DNA of 59,627 bases from Polyangiaceae bacterium (GCA_009781005.1 WQYX01000020.1:1-59627); one strand, 5' to 3'. Positions 1 through 8,480 are shown, counted from the stretch's first letter. A program made the numbers and translations. The notes: generated by a model not told the origin, from the sequence alone.

Positions 1-472
1 CCTGGATCCCGTTTGTGTCGTCGTTGTCGTACGTGATCCGAAGCTCCTTCGCGCCCGGCGTGGCCGTGAAGGTATACGTGGAGCTCGCGAAGGATGTATT
101 GTTCACGTACCCGGAACCAATGGTGGTCCCTTCCACGCTCACGACCACGTGAGGGCCCACTCCGCCCATTAATTCACCCTTGGCTTGCAACGTGATGGTG
201 GTCGGCCCACCCACGAAGGGGTGCGTCGTCCAGATGCTCCCATCCGTCCAGAAATACCGGCTCACCGGCGGACCCGGATCTATCTCCCCATCCACGTTGT
301 TCTTGCCAGACCACGACATCGCCTCGCCCTCGTAGTGCGTTGTCGTAGAAAGTGCGCTCGTCACCTCCCCAACATGCTCTCCCTCCTGCGAAGGCGGATC
401 CCCCGGCGCCGAGCACGCCATCATTGCCACCAGAAACGCCAGCACCCCTCGCCAAGAAGACAATCGGCTCAT
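1..472 (-). CDS. Partial secreted lipoprotein with xylan-binding-type CBM
   Basis: The reading frame is open to the window edge, so the C-terminus is missing; about 157 residues are visible. The ATG at 472 follows a GGAG-like site. The N-terminus MSRLSSWRGVLAFLVAMMAC is a lipoprotein signal with its lipobox cysteine at residue 20. Residues ~70-155 resemble the Ca-dependent xylan-binding module family (CBM60-like): a FxGGPTTITLQAKG strand, GPHVVVSVEG, a TYTFTATPG strand and a DNDD acidic loop that would bind calcium. This suggests a surface or secreted polysaccharide-binding protein, possibly with a catalytic domain beyond the edge. The family assignment rests on motif resemblance only. Confidence 0.7.
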   Translation of the reverse strand, partial: MSRLSSWRGVLAFLVAMMACSAPGDPPSQEGEHVGEVTSALSTTTHYEGEAMSWSGKNNVDGEIDPGPPVSRYFWTDGSIWTTHPFVGGPTTITLQAKGELMGGVGPHVVVSVEGTTIGSGYVNNTSFASSTYTFTATPGAKELRITYDNDDTNGIQ

Positions 473-950
473 TGCTCTTGCTCCCGCGCTTGGGCGCCGC
501 CACTGCACGCCTCGGTGACATCCAGGCTACGGGGCGATCAGTCGCGCTGTCACTATCTTTTTTCATTTTCGTAATTCCTCTTACTTATCCACTATTTGTA
601 ATCTTCTAGACCGCAGCCAAATCGGAGCGTCCACGCACCGACGAAACGCTCACAACAGTCACGACCCCTCGTCCTACGGTTTGTATTCGCCGACCTAACC
701 AATCGAAGACGTGATCGTTGGACGGCGACGGCGACGTGAACGAAGCAAGTGATGGCAATCCCCTGGATCAAGAGAATGCAACCAATTGGTTGCATTCTCT
801 TGATCCGCGATGGTCGCGCCGGCGAAAGTGTCGCGTTGCCCTCAGTGGCGTTGCGTCTGCTGCTCGCGAGTGACGAACCGCAGGCACGGCGCAGGGCCCG
901 CGCCATCGTTGGGCGAGCGCGAGTGAGTCTGCTATCAAGCGCGCTCTCCG
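473..950. other. Intergenic region between divergent genes
   Basis: No convincing gene is seen here. ORFs on both strands share one translated stretch only because they cross the 765-806 palindrome. The 540-610 part is AT-rich (runs of T and ATTTGTA) and could hold promoters for the lipoprotein (minus) and the ABC operon (plus), but I cannot assign boxes confidently. Confidence 0.5.
765..806. repeat. 42-bp perfect palindrome without a loop
   Basis: The arm GGATCAAGAGAATGCAACC is followed by AATT and then the exact reverse complement of the arm; symmetry stops at both flanks (764 t, 807 g). There is no spacer and no T-run after it, so it is a poor intrinsic terminator. It could be a cruciform or operator site, or the scar of a mobile element. 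Confidence 0.9.
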
Positions 951-2774
951 TTGGCACCCGTTGCATCGCCGATCGCACCAAGTCTGTATCCCGTCACGCT
1001 GGGAGGGCAGTTTCGCAGGCACCTCCCGCGCTACGTCGCCGGCACCGCGATGCTGGCCATTTTTCAGTTGTCGCTCAATCGGATCGACTGGCTGTCAAAG
1101 GCCGCGATCGACGCGGTCTTCACGGCGATGCCCGATCGCGCGATGCGTCCTGTGCTGTTCATCTTGGTGCTCGCGCTCGTCTCGTTCGTCGCGCGCGTGG
1201 CAAGTCGCTGGTTCATTTTCAACACCGGGCGCGACGTCGAATACGAGCTTCGCACGATGCTGCTTCACAGGCTGCATCGCCTCGGCACCGCGTTTTACCG
1301 GACCATGTCCTCCGGTGAGATCATGAGTCGATCGACCGGCGATCTTCAGCAGGTCCGGCTCCTTCTCGGCTTCGGCGTCCTGAACGTGATGAACGTGATC
1401 TTCGCCTTCGCGAGTGCGTTCCAAGTCATGGTGACGATCAGCCTGCGCCTCACGCTCGTGTCGTTCGTGATGCTCCCGTTCATGGTCTTTTTCACGCGCA
1501 TCTTTTCGAGGCGGATGTTCCTGAAGACGCGCGCCAATCAGGAGACGCTCGGCAGGCTGTCGGACGTTCTTCAGACGAACCTCGCGGGCGTGCGCATCGT
1601 TCGCAGCTTCGCGCTCGAAGAGCGTGAGCGGCGCCGCTTCGACGTTCAAAACCGAGCCTACCTCGAAGCAAGTCTCAGTCTCGCGCGCTTGCGCGGCTTG
1701 ATGATGCCTCTGGTGGGCGCCTTTAGCGCCGTCGGCGTGCTCGCGTTCTTTTGGTACGGCGCGAGTCTTCTTCTTCGCGCACCCGTAGATGGCGGCATTA
1801 CGAAAGGCGACTTCTTCGCGTTCTGGCTCGCGTACGGCCGCATGACTTGGCCGATGATCGCCCTCGGCTTCATGATCTCCATCGTGCAGCGCGGGCGCGC
1901 CGGATACGTTCGCCTCAAACAGATCTTCGATGCAGTGCCCGAGGTGTCCGACGGACCGTTGCCGGCGCCCGCGAGCGTCAAAGGCACCATCGTCGTCAAG
2001 GGACTCTCGTTCTCGTACGACACGAAAGGCGCGACCCCGCATAACGTCGTCGACGACGTGTCGTTCGAGGTTCCCGCGGGTCGTTCCATCGCCGTCGTTG
2101 GCAAGACCGGTGCAGGCAAGTCGACGCTCGCGATGCTTCTCGCGCGCCTCTTGCCGACGCCGAAAGGGACCGTGTTCATCGACGGCGTCGACGTCTGCGA
2201 TTTGCCCCTTTCGGCCGTGCGCAAATCCATTGGCTACGCGCAGCAGGACGCCTTTCTCTTCTCCACGACGGTCTCGCGCAACATTGGATTTTGCCTGCCC
2301 GAGTGCGAGAGCGACGCGGCCATGGCCCACATCCGTGACGCCGCGCGCGAAGCGCAGGTGCTCGAAGAAGCGCTCTCGCTGCCCGAGCAATTCGACACCG
2401 TCGTCGGCGAGCGCGGCGTGCAGCTCTCCGGCGGACAGAAGCAGCGCATCGCGCTCGCGCGCGCTCTGGTGCGTGAACCGGTGGTCCTCGTGCTCGACGA
2501 TCCTCTCTCCGCGGTCGACGCGAAGACGGAAGCCGCGATCCTCGACGCGATCGATCGTCAGGCGGAGGCTCGCACCGTGGTGCTCGTCACCCATCGCGTG
2601 GCGGCAGCGTCGCGGTGCGATCACGTCGTGGTGCTCGATGCCGGCAAGGTCGTTGCGCACGGCACGCACGACGAGCTCGTTCGGCAAGAGGGGCTCTACG
2701 CGGCGTTCGCCGAAGAGCAGTCGGCGAAAACGGAGCTCGAAGAGATCGACGATGCATCGGAGGTCGCGGAGTGA
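951..2774 (+). CDS. ABC exporter half-transporter, subunit 1 (degenerate Walker B Glu)
   Basis: 607 residues: a six-helix exporter membrane domain (~25-310) fused to a nucleotide-binding domain (~350-595). Walker A is GKTGAGKST (~384), the signature is a canonical LSGGQ (~491), and Walker B ends VLVLDDP, with Asp where the catalytic Glu normally sits. The H-loop reads VTHR. The start is a TTG; the first in-frame ATG would delete the elbow helix and part of TM1, so the upstream start is preferred although no good ribosome site is visible. The gene overlaps the next ABC gene by 4 bases. The pair fits heterodimeric exporters such as BmrCD or TM287/288. The substrate (drug, lipid or peptide) cannot be told from sequence. 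Confidence 0.9.
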   Translation: MAPVASPIAPSLYPVTLGGQFRRHLPRYVAGTAMLAIFQLSLNRIDWLSKAAIDAVFTAMPDRAMRPVLFILVLALVSFVARVASRWFIFNTGRDVEYELRTMLLHRLHRLGTAFYRTMSSGEIMSRSTGDLQQVRLLLGFGVLNVMNVIFAFASAFQVMVTISLRLTLVSFVMLPFMVFFTRIFSRRMFLKTRANQETLGRLSDVLQTNLAGVRIVRSFALEERERRRFDVQNRAYLEASLSLARLRGLMMPLVGAFSAVGVLAFFWYGASLLLRAPVDGGITKGDFFAFWLAYGRMTWPMIALGFMISIVQRGRAGYVRLKQIFDAVPEVSDGPLPAPASVKGTIVVKGLSFSYDTKGATPHNVVDDVSFEVPAGRSIAVVGKTGAGKSTLAMLLARLLPTPKGTVFIDGVDVCDLPLSAVRKSIGYAQQDAFLFSTTVSRNIGFCLPECESDAAMAHIRDAAREAQVLEEALSLPEQFDTVVGERGVQLSGGQKQRIALARALVREPVVLVLDDPLSAVDAKTEAAILDAIDRQAEARTVVLVTHRVAAASRCDHVVVLDAGKVVAHGTHDELVRQEGLYAAFAEEQSAKTELEEIDDASEVAE

Positions 2775-4618
2775 ACTCCACGCGCACGACCACGGCGTCG
2801 AAGGGCATGGCACGCAGCGGCGGCACGCTCCGCGATTTTCACGAAGAAGACGCGCTCGGCGCGGCGTACGACACGAAGTTGCTTCGCCGGCTCTGGCCGT
2901 TCATGCGCCCGCACGCGCGCTTCCTCGTCCTGTCCGTGGGCCTCATTCTGTCGGTCGCCGCGCTGAACCTCGTGCGCCCGCTCGTGATGGGCAGACTCAT
3001 TGCGCAAGCGGAGAAGGGGGAGCCGTCGGCGCTCTTGCTCGAGGGACTCTTGCTCTCCGGGCTCGTCGTCGGCCAGCAGATCTTGGCGTTTCTGCAGATG
3101 TACACGATGCAGATCGCGGGAGCCCGTTCCATGGGCGATCTGCGCGAGCACCTGTTCGATTTCATGCAGCGGCTCTCGCTCCGCTACTACGACCGCACGC
3201 CCGTCGGCCGCCTCGTCACGCGCGCCACCAACGACGTCGACGCGGTGGGCGAGCTCTTTGCTTCGGGGGTGCTCAACGCCATCGGCGATCTCGTCGCGCT
3301 CGTCGGCATCGTCGTGATGATGCTCCTGCTCGACGTGCAGATGTCGCTCATCGCGTTCGCGGCGCTCCCGCTCGTCGGTCTCGTCGTGGGGTTCGTGCGC
3401 TCGCGCGCGCGCCAGGCGTACCGCGACATCCGCGTGAAGATTGCGCGCCTCAACGCGTTCTTGAATGAGCAGGTCGCGGGGATGAGCGTCGTGCAGGCGT
3501 ACGCGCAGGAAGGTCCGATGGCCGCCGAGTTCGACGGCATCAACGTCGAGTACCGCGAGGCGAACAAGCAATCGGTCTTCTACGAAGCCATTCTGGACGC
3601 GGCGATCGAGATGGTGGGCACGGTCTGCATCGCGAGCGTCCTCTGGTGGTCGGGCGTCGAGCGCATTCACAACTCCGCGATCACGTTTCCGCTCGTCGTC
3701 ACCTTCACGCAATACATCAAGCAGTTCTTCGAGCCCGTGAACTTGCTCGCGCAGCGTTACACGATCTTGCAGAGTGCAATGAGCGGCGCCGAGCGCATCT
3801 TCAAGTTCCTCGACGAGGGCGAGCTCGAGCCGCCGCCAACGAAGGCCGCGTACGCGCTCCCTGCCCAGATCCCGAGCGGAGAGGTCGTGGCGTTCGAGGA
3901 CGTCACGTTCTCGTACAAGCCGGGAGTCGCCGTGCTCAAGGACGTCTCGTTCTCGGTGAAAGCGGGCGAGAAGATCGCGCTCGTGGGGGCCACGGGCGCC
4001 GGCAAGACGACGGTGACGAGCCTCCTGCTCCGTCTCTACGATCACGAAAAAGGCAGCGTGCGCGTCCTCGGCCGCGACGTGTGCGACTACGATCGGCGCG
4101 ATCTGCGCGGCACGTTCTCCGTCGTCCCGCAAGACGTGTTTCTTTTTGCGGGCACGGTGGCGTCGAACATTGCCATGAGCGATGAGACGCCGGATCTCGG
4201 GCGCGTGGAGCTCGCGCTCTCGAAGATCGGCGCGTTCGATTTGTTCTCGCGGCGGCCGGGCGGTCTCATGGCGGCCGTCGATGAGCGCGGCGCGAACTTC
4301 AGCGCTGGCGAGCGCCAGCTCATCGCGTTTGCGCGTGCACTCTACAGGGATTCACCGCTCATCATCCTCGACGAGGCAACGGCGAGCATCGACTCCGACA
4401 CCGAAGCGCGCCTGCAGGCTGCGTTCGAGGCGGTGATGCAAGGGCGCACGGCGCTCGTCATCGCGCACCGGCTCTCCACCATCCGCGCGGTCGACCGCAT
4501 CATCGTGTTTCATCACGGCAGGGTTGTGGAGGTAGGCACGCACGACGAGCTCATTGCGAAAGGCGGCGTCTACGCGCGCCTCTACCGTCTGCAATTCGCG
4601 CTCGAAGCGCAAGAGTAG
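2771..4618 (+). CDS. ABC exporter half-transporter, subunit 2 (catalytic Glu, degenerate signature)
   Basis: 615 residues, starting at a GTG that overlaps the TGA of subunit 1 (GTGA), so translation is probably coupled. The membrane domain spans ~35-330 and the nucleotide-binding domain ~365-605. Walker A is GATGAGKTT (~405), Walker B has a true catalytic glutamate (ILDEATASID) and the H-loop is IAHRLST. The signature motif is FSAGE rather than LSGGQ. The defects of the two subunits are complementary: subunit 2 supplies Walker A/B and subunit 1 supplies LSGGQ, giving one competent and one degenerate ATP site. Confidence 0.92.
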   Translation: MNSTRTTTASKGMARSGGTLRDFHEEDALGAAYDTKLLRRLWPFMRPHARFLVLSVGLILSVAALNLVRPLVMGRLIAQAEKGEPSALLLEGLLLSGLVVGQQILAFLQMYTMQIAGARSMGDLREHLFDFMQRLSLRYYDRTPVGRLVTRATNDVDAVGELFASGVLNAIGDLVALVGIVVMMLLLDVQMSLIAFAALPLVGLVVGFVRSRARQAYRDIRVKIARLNAFLNEQVAGMSVVQAYAQEGPMAAEFDGINVEYREANKQSVFYEAILDAAIEMVGTVCIASVLWWSGVERIHNSAITFPLVVTFTQYIKQFFEPVNLLAQRYTILQSAMSGAERIFKFLDEGELEPPPTKAAYALPAQIPSGEVVAFEDVTFSYKPGVAVLKDVSFSVKAGEKIALVGATGAGKTTVTSLLLRLYDHEKGSVRVLGRDVCDYDRRDLRGTFSVVPQDVFLFAGTVASNIAMSDETPDLGRVELALSKIGAFDLFSRRPGGLMAAVDERGANFSAGERQLIAFARALYRDSPLIILDEATASIDSDTEARLQAAFEAVMQGRTALVIAHRLSTIRAVDRIIVFHHGRVVEVGTHDELIAKGGVYARLYRLQFALEAQE

Positions 4619-4641
4619 AGGGGACCCCACCATCGGGTCGA

Positions 4642-4917
4642 TCACACTGCAATGGCGAACTTTTCGCCGATGGCAGCGCAGTAGCGTTGGAGCGTGGAGA
4701 GCTTCACATCGCCGCCCGCTTCGAGCTTGCTTACGACGGACGCAGACGTTCCCATGCGCGCCGCCACAACCGTCTGCGAGAGTGCGTGCTTCTCGCGGAT
4801 CGCGGCGAGCTTCCGAGCGAGCTTCCGCCGCGTCTCGGCTTCCCACACGAGGTCGGGAAAGGCCGCGTTTTTGCGGCTACGCTCGTCCACGATTTCGGCG
4901 AGAAAGTCCTTAACCAT
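4642..4917 (-). CDS. HigA-like XRE family antitoxin
   Basis: 91 residues from the ATG at 4917 (an upstream in-frame ATG at 4944 would add nine). An N-terminal segment, DFLAEIVDERSRKN, typical of HigA-like antitoxins precedes a helix-turn-helix of the Cro/XRE type (LSQTVVAARMGTSASVVSKL). It lies directly downstream of the toxin-like gene at 4987-5241 on the same strand, the toxin-first order of higBA. It would bind its own promoter and neutralise the partner. The toxin looks shortened, so the antitoxin may be an orphan in function. Confidence 0.75.
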   Translation of the reverse strand: MVKDFLAEIVDERSRKNAAFPDLVWEAETRRKLARKLAAIREKHALSQTVVAARMGTSASVVSKLEAGGDVKLSTLQRYCAAIGEKFAIAV

Positions 4918-4986
4918 AAGCGAAGTTTTGCACAGGTTTCCCATAGCGTCAACGCCATATCTTACGCGCTATATTAAAAAGCAACG

Positions 4987-5241
4987 CTAGTGCTTTGCGA
5001 TTCCACGTGATCGCCAGTCGCGCAGACGGTTTTCGGCAAGCTCGATCTCGTGCGGCGGGGTTTTCTGCGTGCGCTTTTCAAACGCCGAGAGTGACAGAAG
5101 CACGTGGTTGTAGCGGCCCTCGGCCGCGAAGAGCACGCGGAAGCTGCGCGTCGCGGCATCGGCGCGGACCTCGTAGACCTCGCCGCGTAGGTGGCGTGCT
5201 GCGGTGAGCCCGCGTTCGGCGACGTCCTTCATGCCGGCCAC
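4987..5241 (-). CDS. HigB/RelE-like (phage Gp49 family) toxin, N-terminally shortened
   Basis: The C-terminal two thirds of a Gp49/HigB-like mRNA-interfering toxin is clear: LRGEVYEVRAD, a FRVLFAAEG strand, and the FEKRTQKTP..EIELA signature near the end. The longest frame gives 84 residues from a GTG at 5241, against about 110 in the family. An in-frame TAG lies only 15 codons upstream (5284-5286), so about 25 N-terminal residues are missing. Beyond the break the DNA reads instead as a plus-strand ORF. This looks like a recombination or deletion junction near 5270-5290. The toxin may be inactive. Confidence 0.65.
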   Translation of the reverse strand: MAGMKDVAERGLTAARHLRGEVYEVRADAATRSFRVLFAAEGRYNHVLLSLSAFEKRTQKTPPHEIELAENRLRDWRSRGIAKH

Positions 5242-5446
5242 GACGGCGGCAGCTTCCTCGTTCGAGCTCTCGAGCGGCCCAGGCTATCTCGAGCTAAAGC
5301 TCCAAGATGGATCTGTTTTGCACGTCCACCCGATTGTGATGGATATTCACAAATCATCGAAGGTCGATGAGCATGGCAAGCCCGTTTATCTCGTCACCGG
5401 TGGGTTGGCGGTGCGCGTGATGCCCAGCGAAGTGGAGTCAACATGA
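5204..5446 (+). CDS. Hypothetical protein, probably 5'-truncated
   Basis: 80 residues as drawn. The first ~27 codons lie antisense to the toxin gene and are low-complexity, so the authentic part probably begins near 5290 (GYLELKLQDGSVLHVHP) or at an internal ATG near 5341. The later portion is less G/C-biased than neighbouring core genes. It ends in an ATGA overlap with the next ORF, indicating real translational coupling. Not recognised. Confidence 0.35.
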   Translation: MSPRSATSFMPATTAAASSFELSSGPGYLELKLQDGSVLHVHPIVMDIHKSSKVDEHGKPVYLVTGGLAVRVMPSEVEST

Positions 5447-5781
5447 AGGAGAGTCCCCAAAAGCGGGCAACATTTAGCTCCGCGATCGGCAGAGAGAATA
5501 GTCTGCGGGTCTCGAGTGGTTTCCTCTCCAGTGTCCGTGCGGTGATGGCCGTTATCCCGAGTTCCGTAGGGCTCGTTGACGTCCGAGTGCTGCACCGCGA
5601 AAGGGAACGATCAAAGCTTTTTTTCGTTCTCGCGGAGAGCTCCGTGGAGGCAACACACGCCATCGTGCAGACGATGTCGCAAATTGAGCAGGCATTTTCG
5701 TCTGAATCTTTTGATTACGATACGTTGACAACGAAGAGCGCGGCGCTCATTCCCGCGGATGCCTTTTCTCTTTCAACGTGA
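5443..5781 (+). CDS. Hypothetical protein, middle gene of a coupled trio
   Basis: 112 residues, soluble, with no signal peptide or obvious membrane helix. It starts at the ATG that overlaps the stop of the preceding ORF (ATGA) and itself ends overlapping the GTG of the next. The central part (VRVLHRERERSKLFFVLAES) looks like an alpha/beta fold, followed by a helical stretch. No family recognised. Coupling on both sides is the main reason to believe it is a gene. Confidence 0.5.
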   Translation: MKESPQKRATFSSAIGRENSLRVSSGFLSSVRAVMAVIPSSVGLVDVRVLHRERERSKLFFVLAESSVEATHAIVQTMSQIEQAFSSESFDYDTLTTKSAALIPADAFSLST

Positions 5782-6053
5782 CCATGGGATCCGAGGAGGT
5801 TTCGGTCGACAAACACCTCGAAGTTGCCGAAGCGTTTGCAATCCGTATCACGTCACACGAGGACGTGAAGGACTACTTCAGAACGTATCCCGAGCTCGCG
5901 AGGATCAAAGTTCCGTACGATACGCTGAAGCAGGTGAGCCACTCGGTTCGTTACTATGGCGAACTGGAGCGCCCCGATAGCGACTTCACGCGTGCCTTGA
6001 GCATGACGAGGCAGATCCGAGCGTGGGCGTTACCGAAGATCAAGGCAGCATGA
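5778..6053 (+). CDS. Hypothetical protein, last gene of a coupled trio
   Basis: 91 residues from the GTG at 5778, which overlaps the previous stop; an ATG at 5784 is an alternative. The protein is charged and mostly helical, with motifs such as SHEDVKDYFRTYPEL. It has no signal peptide and no recognised domain. The next gene, alr, begins 109 bases downstream and is probably separate. Confidence 0.5.
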   Translation: MTMGSEEVSVDKHLEVAEAFAIRITSHEDVKDYFRTYPELARIKVPYDTLKQVSHSVRYYGELERPDSDFTRALSMTRQIRAWALPKIKAA

Positions 6054-6161
6054 TGGTTGTGTTGCTGGCGACGATCCTTCCTTGACACCATCGACCGATA
6101 AGACGATTAGCTGTCGTCACCCGAGCGTTTTTCAGCGAGCAAACATCTCGAACGAAGGATC

Positions 6162-7412
6162 ATGGCCGACTTACCTCCCGCGCTCTCGACACCCAGCCGC
6201 CGACATGCAGATGCGAATCTCGACGGCATTCGCGTTCAAAAGCCGCGTCGTGCGGCTCCCGCAGATGCAGTTCGTCCCACGCGTGCAGAGGTGAATCTGG
6301 CCGCGCTCCGCCACAACCTGGGTGTCGTCGCTCGTCATGCGGGCTCTGCGCAGGTGTGGCCCGTGCTCAAGGCCGACGGCTACGGTCACGGTGCGCCGGC
6401 CGTTGCGCGCACGCTCGAGCGCGCCGGCGCCCAAGGCTTCTGCGTGGCGTTGCTCGAGGAAGCCGTGGAGCTGCGCGAAGCTGGCGTCGTCGTTCCGCTG
6501 CTCGTGATGGGCGGTTACTACGGCGGCGCCTACGAGGAGATTGCTGCGCGCGGTCTCGTCCCGGTCATCTACGACGTCTCGCATCTCGAAGGTCTCACGC
6601 GCGCGGCTCGTGCTGCGGGCCGCACCGTCAACGTGCACGTGAAGGTCGACACCGGCATGGCTCGTCTCGGCGTGCGCATGGATGATCTCGAAGCGTTTGC
6701 CGCCAAGGTCGAACGCCACCCCGAGATTTGCATCACCGGCCTGATGACTCATCTCGCTTGCGCAGAGGCAGCCCCTTCCGCGAGCTCCGAGCTTGCAGGT
6801 TACACAGAATTGCAGATTGCACGGTTCAACGAGGCGTTCGAGCGCCTCGTGCGCGCAGGCGTCAAGCCGCGCGTGCGTCACGTCGCCAACAGCGCTGCCA
6901 TCCTTCGCGGCATCGCACGCTTCGACGCCGTTCGTCCGGGCATCGCGATCTTCGGCATCGCGCCGATCGCGGCGCCTTCGGCGAGTTCGTCCGAGCTCCG
7001 CCCCGCCATGCGCATCCGCACGGAGATCGTCGACCTTCGTACGATCCACGCGGGAGAAAGCGTCGGCTATGGCGCGCTCTTTCGCGCGGCGCGCACGTCG
7101 GTCATTGCCACGATGCCCGTGGGTTATGCCGACGGCCTCTCACGCCATCTGTCGAATCGTGGGCACGTGCTCGTACACGGCCGCCGCGCGCCCATCGTCG
7201 GCGCCGTCTCCATGGACATGTCCATGCTCGACGTCACGGATATCCCCGGCGTCGCGCTCCACGATGAAGTCACGGTCCTTGGCTCCCAAGAAGGCCGTCT
7301 CGGCAAGGACACCATCTCGGCGGGCGAGATCGCCGATCACGCAGGCACGATCCCGTGGGAGATCTTGACGTCGATCTCGCGGCGGGTTCCTCGTTTCTAT
7401 AGAGAACCTTGA
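6162..7412 (+). CDS. alr: Alanine racemase
   Basis: 416 residues. PLP-dependent interconversion of L- and D-alanine for peptidoglycan. A ~42-residue N-terminal extension precedes the fold, which starts at RAEVNLAALRHNL. The Schiff-base lysine lies in VLKADGYGHG (~71) and the second catalytic base is the tyrosine of SVGYGALF (~302). The C-terminal domain has MPVGYADGLSR and SMDMSMLDVT. The ATG at 6162 has an AAGGA just upstream. The stop TGA sits on the edge of a family A repeat (TGA then ACCCGCTT). Confidence 0.95.
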   Translation: MADLPPALSTPSRRHADANLDGIRVQKPRRAAPADAVRPTRAEVNLAALRHNLGVVARHAGSAQVWPVLKADGYGHGAPAVARTLERAGAQGFCVALLEEAVELREAGVVVPLLVMGGYYGGAYEEIAARGLVPVIYDVSHLEGLTRAARAAGRTVNVHVKVDTGMARLGVRMDDLEAFAAKVERHPEICITGLMTHLACAEAAPSASSELAGYTELQIARFNEAFERLVRAGVKPRVRHVANSAAILRGIARFDAVRPGIAIFGIAPIAAPSASSSELRPAMRIRTEIVDLRTIHAGESVGYGALFRAARTSVIATMPVGYADGLSRHLSNRGHVLVHGRRAPIVGAVSMDMSMLDVTDIPGVALHDEVTVLGSQEGRLGKDTISAGEIADHAGTIPWEILTSISRRVPRFYREP

Positions 7413-7531
7413 ACCCGCTTCCGCTTTGGCGCGATCTCTTCGTTGGGCCTGCGCTGCGGTCCTCAAAGCCTCAGGGCTGTTCCGGTCCGCTGCTCGGCCC
7501 GGCCTCGACCTCGCGCCAAATCGATTGCGGG
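7413..7531 (+). repeat. Family A quasi-palindromic repeat, copy 1
   Basis: A diverged ~119-bp copy running from the alr stop to about 48 bases before the MlaE gene. It has the core CGTTGGGCCTGCGCTGCGG, GTTCCGGTCCGCTGCTCGG and GCCTCGACCTCGCG in the same order as the better copies at 15083 and 29208, with terminal segments that can pair. It may act as a terminator for alr. Confidence 0.8.
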
Positions 7532-7578
7532 AGAAGGCTTGTCCGGTTCCGGCTGCATCGAGGTAGACTCCGCGCGCC

Positions 7579-8391
7579 GTGGCTGAGCAAATCGAAATAT
7601 CGAAGACGCGAGGATTGCTCTCGATCGTCGACGCGATCATCGATCCGGTGCTCGGTATTCTCGACGATCTCGGCGCGACGATTTTGCTCCTCGTGCGCGC
7701 GATCATCTGGCTCGTTCGGCCGCCGTTTCGCGTTGCGCAGCTTCTCGTTGCCATTGAATTCATTGGCGCGGGTTCGCTCTTCATCACGGCGCTCGTGGGC
7801 ATGTTCACTGGCATGGCATTCACGGTGAGCACCATCCTCGGCTTCCGCCAATTCTCGGCCGAGGGCATGGTGGGTGGCGTGGTGGCACTCGCTCTCGCGC
7901 GCGAGCTCGCCCCCGTCCTTACGGGCGTCGTCGTTACCGCGCGCGCTGGAAGCACCATGGCAAGCGAGCTTGGCAACATGCGCGTGACCGAGCAAATCGA
8001 TGCCATCACGACGATGGGCGTAAGTCCCATTCAGTATCTCGTCGTGCCGCGTATTCTTGCCACGACCTTGGTGCTGCCGCTTTTGGCGCTCGCGTTTGGT
8101 ATTGCAGGCATGTTCGGCTGCTGGCTCGTGGCCGTGGTCTGGCAGGCCATTGATCCGGGTGTGTTTTTCGATCGCGTGCAGACTTTCGTGAAGTTCGCGG
8201 ATATCCGCATGCTCTTTCTCAAGAGCGCACTCTTTGGCGTCATCGTGAGCACCATCTCCTGCAAGCAGGGCTTCTTTGCGTCAGGTGGTGCGCGCGGGGT
8301 GGGGGAGGCCACCGCAAGGGCCGTCGTCGTCAGCATCGTTGCGATTTTTGCTGCGGACTACGTGACGACGACCTTGATGACGGAGATTTGA
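7579..8391 (+). CDS. mlaE: MlaE/YrbE family ABC transporter permease
   Basis: 270 residues with five or six hydrophobic segments. It matches the MlaE permease family: an amphipathic N-terminal helix, then GMFTGMAFTVS, the conserved ELAPVLTGVVVTARAGSTMA and GTM-like ELGNMRVTEQIDAI segments, and a C-terminal SCKQGFFASGGARGVGEATA. Such permeases move phospholipids or other lipids between the inner and outer membranes with an MlaF ATPase and an MlaD substrate-binding protein. No partner gene is visible nearby, so the complex must be completed from elsewhere. GTG start. Confidence 0.92.
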   Translation: MAEQIEISKTRGLLSIVDAIIDPVLGILDDLGATILLLVRAIIWLVRPPFRVAQLLVAIEFIGAGSLFITALVGMFTGMAFTVSTILGFRQFSAEGMVGGVVALALARELAPVLTGVVVTARAGSTMASELGNMRVTEQIDAITTMGVSPIQYLVVPRILATTLVLPLLALAFGIAGMFGCWLVAVVWQAIDPGVFFDRVQTFVKFADIRMLFLKSALFGVIVSTISCKQGFFASGGARGVGEATARAVVVSIVAIFAADYVTTTLMTEI

Positions 8392-8409
8392 CCGCGGGAA
8401 ACGTGTGAT

Positions 8410-8480
8410 GGGGCAGGCCCCGGGGCCTGCCCCTACATCCGACAATACATTTCGTAGGGGCGGCCCCCTGTGGCCGCCCC
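8410..8480. repeat. Family B inverted REP pair (GTAG-headed), copy 1
   Basis: Two G/C hairpins face away from a 17-base spacer: GGGGCAGGCCCCGGGGCCTG ending CCCCTAC on the left, and GTAGGGGCGGCCCCCTG with TGGCCGCCCC on the right. Each hairpin has GTAG on its inner side, the tetranucleotide typical of REP sequences handled by RAYT (REP-associated tyrosine) transposases. It lies between mlaE and the phosphodiesterase gene. Confidence 0.85.

Noticed and set aside
749..950. ORFs on both strands sharing the peptide RIKRMQPIGCILLI
   Set aside because: The shared peptide arises because both frames read the same 42-bp palindrome; there is no coding support.
1095..2813. A 572-codon minus-strand frame over the first ABC gene
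   Set aside because: Antisense to intact Walker and signature motifs; composition is typical of mirror frames in high-GC genomes.
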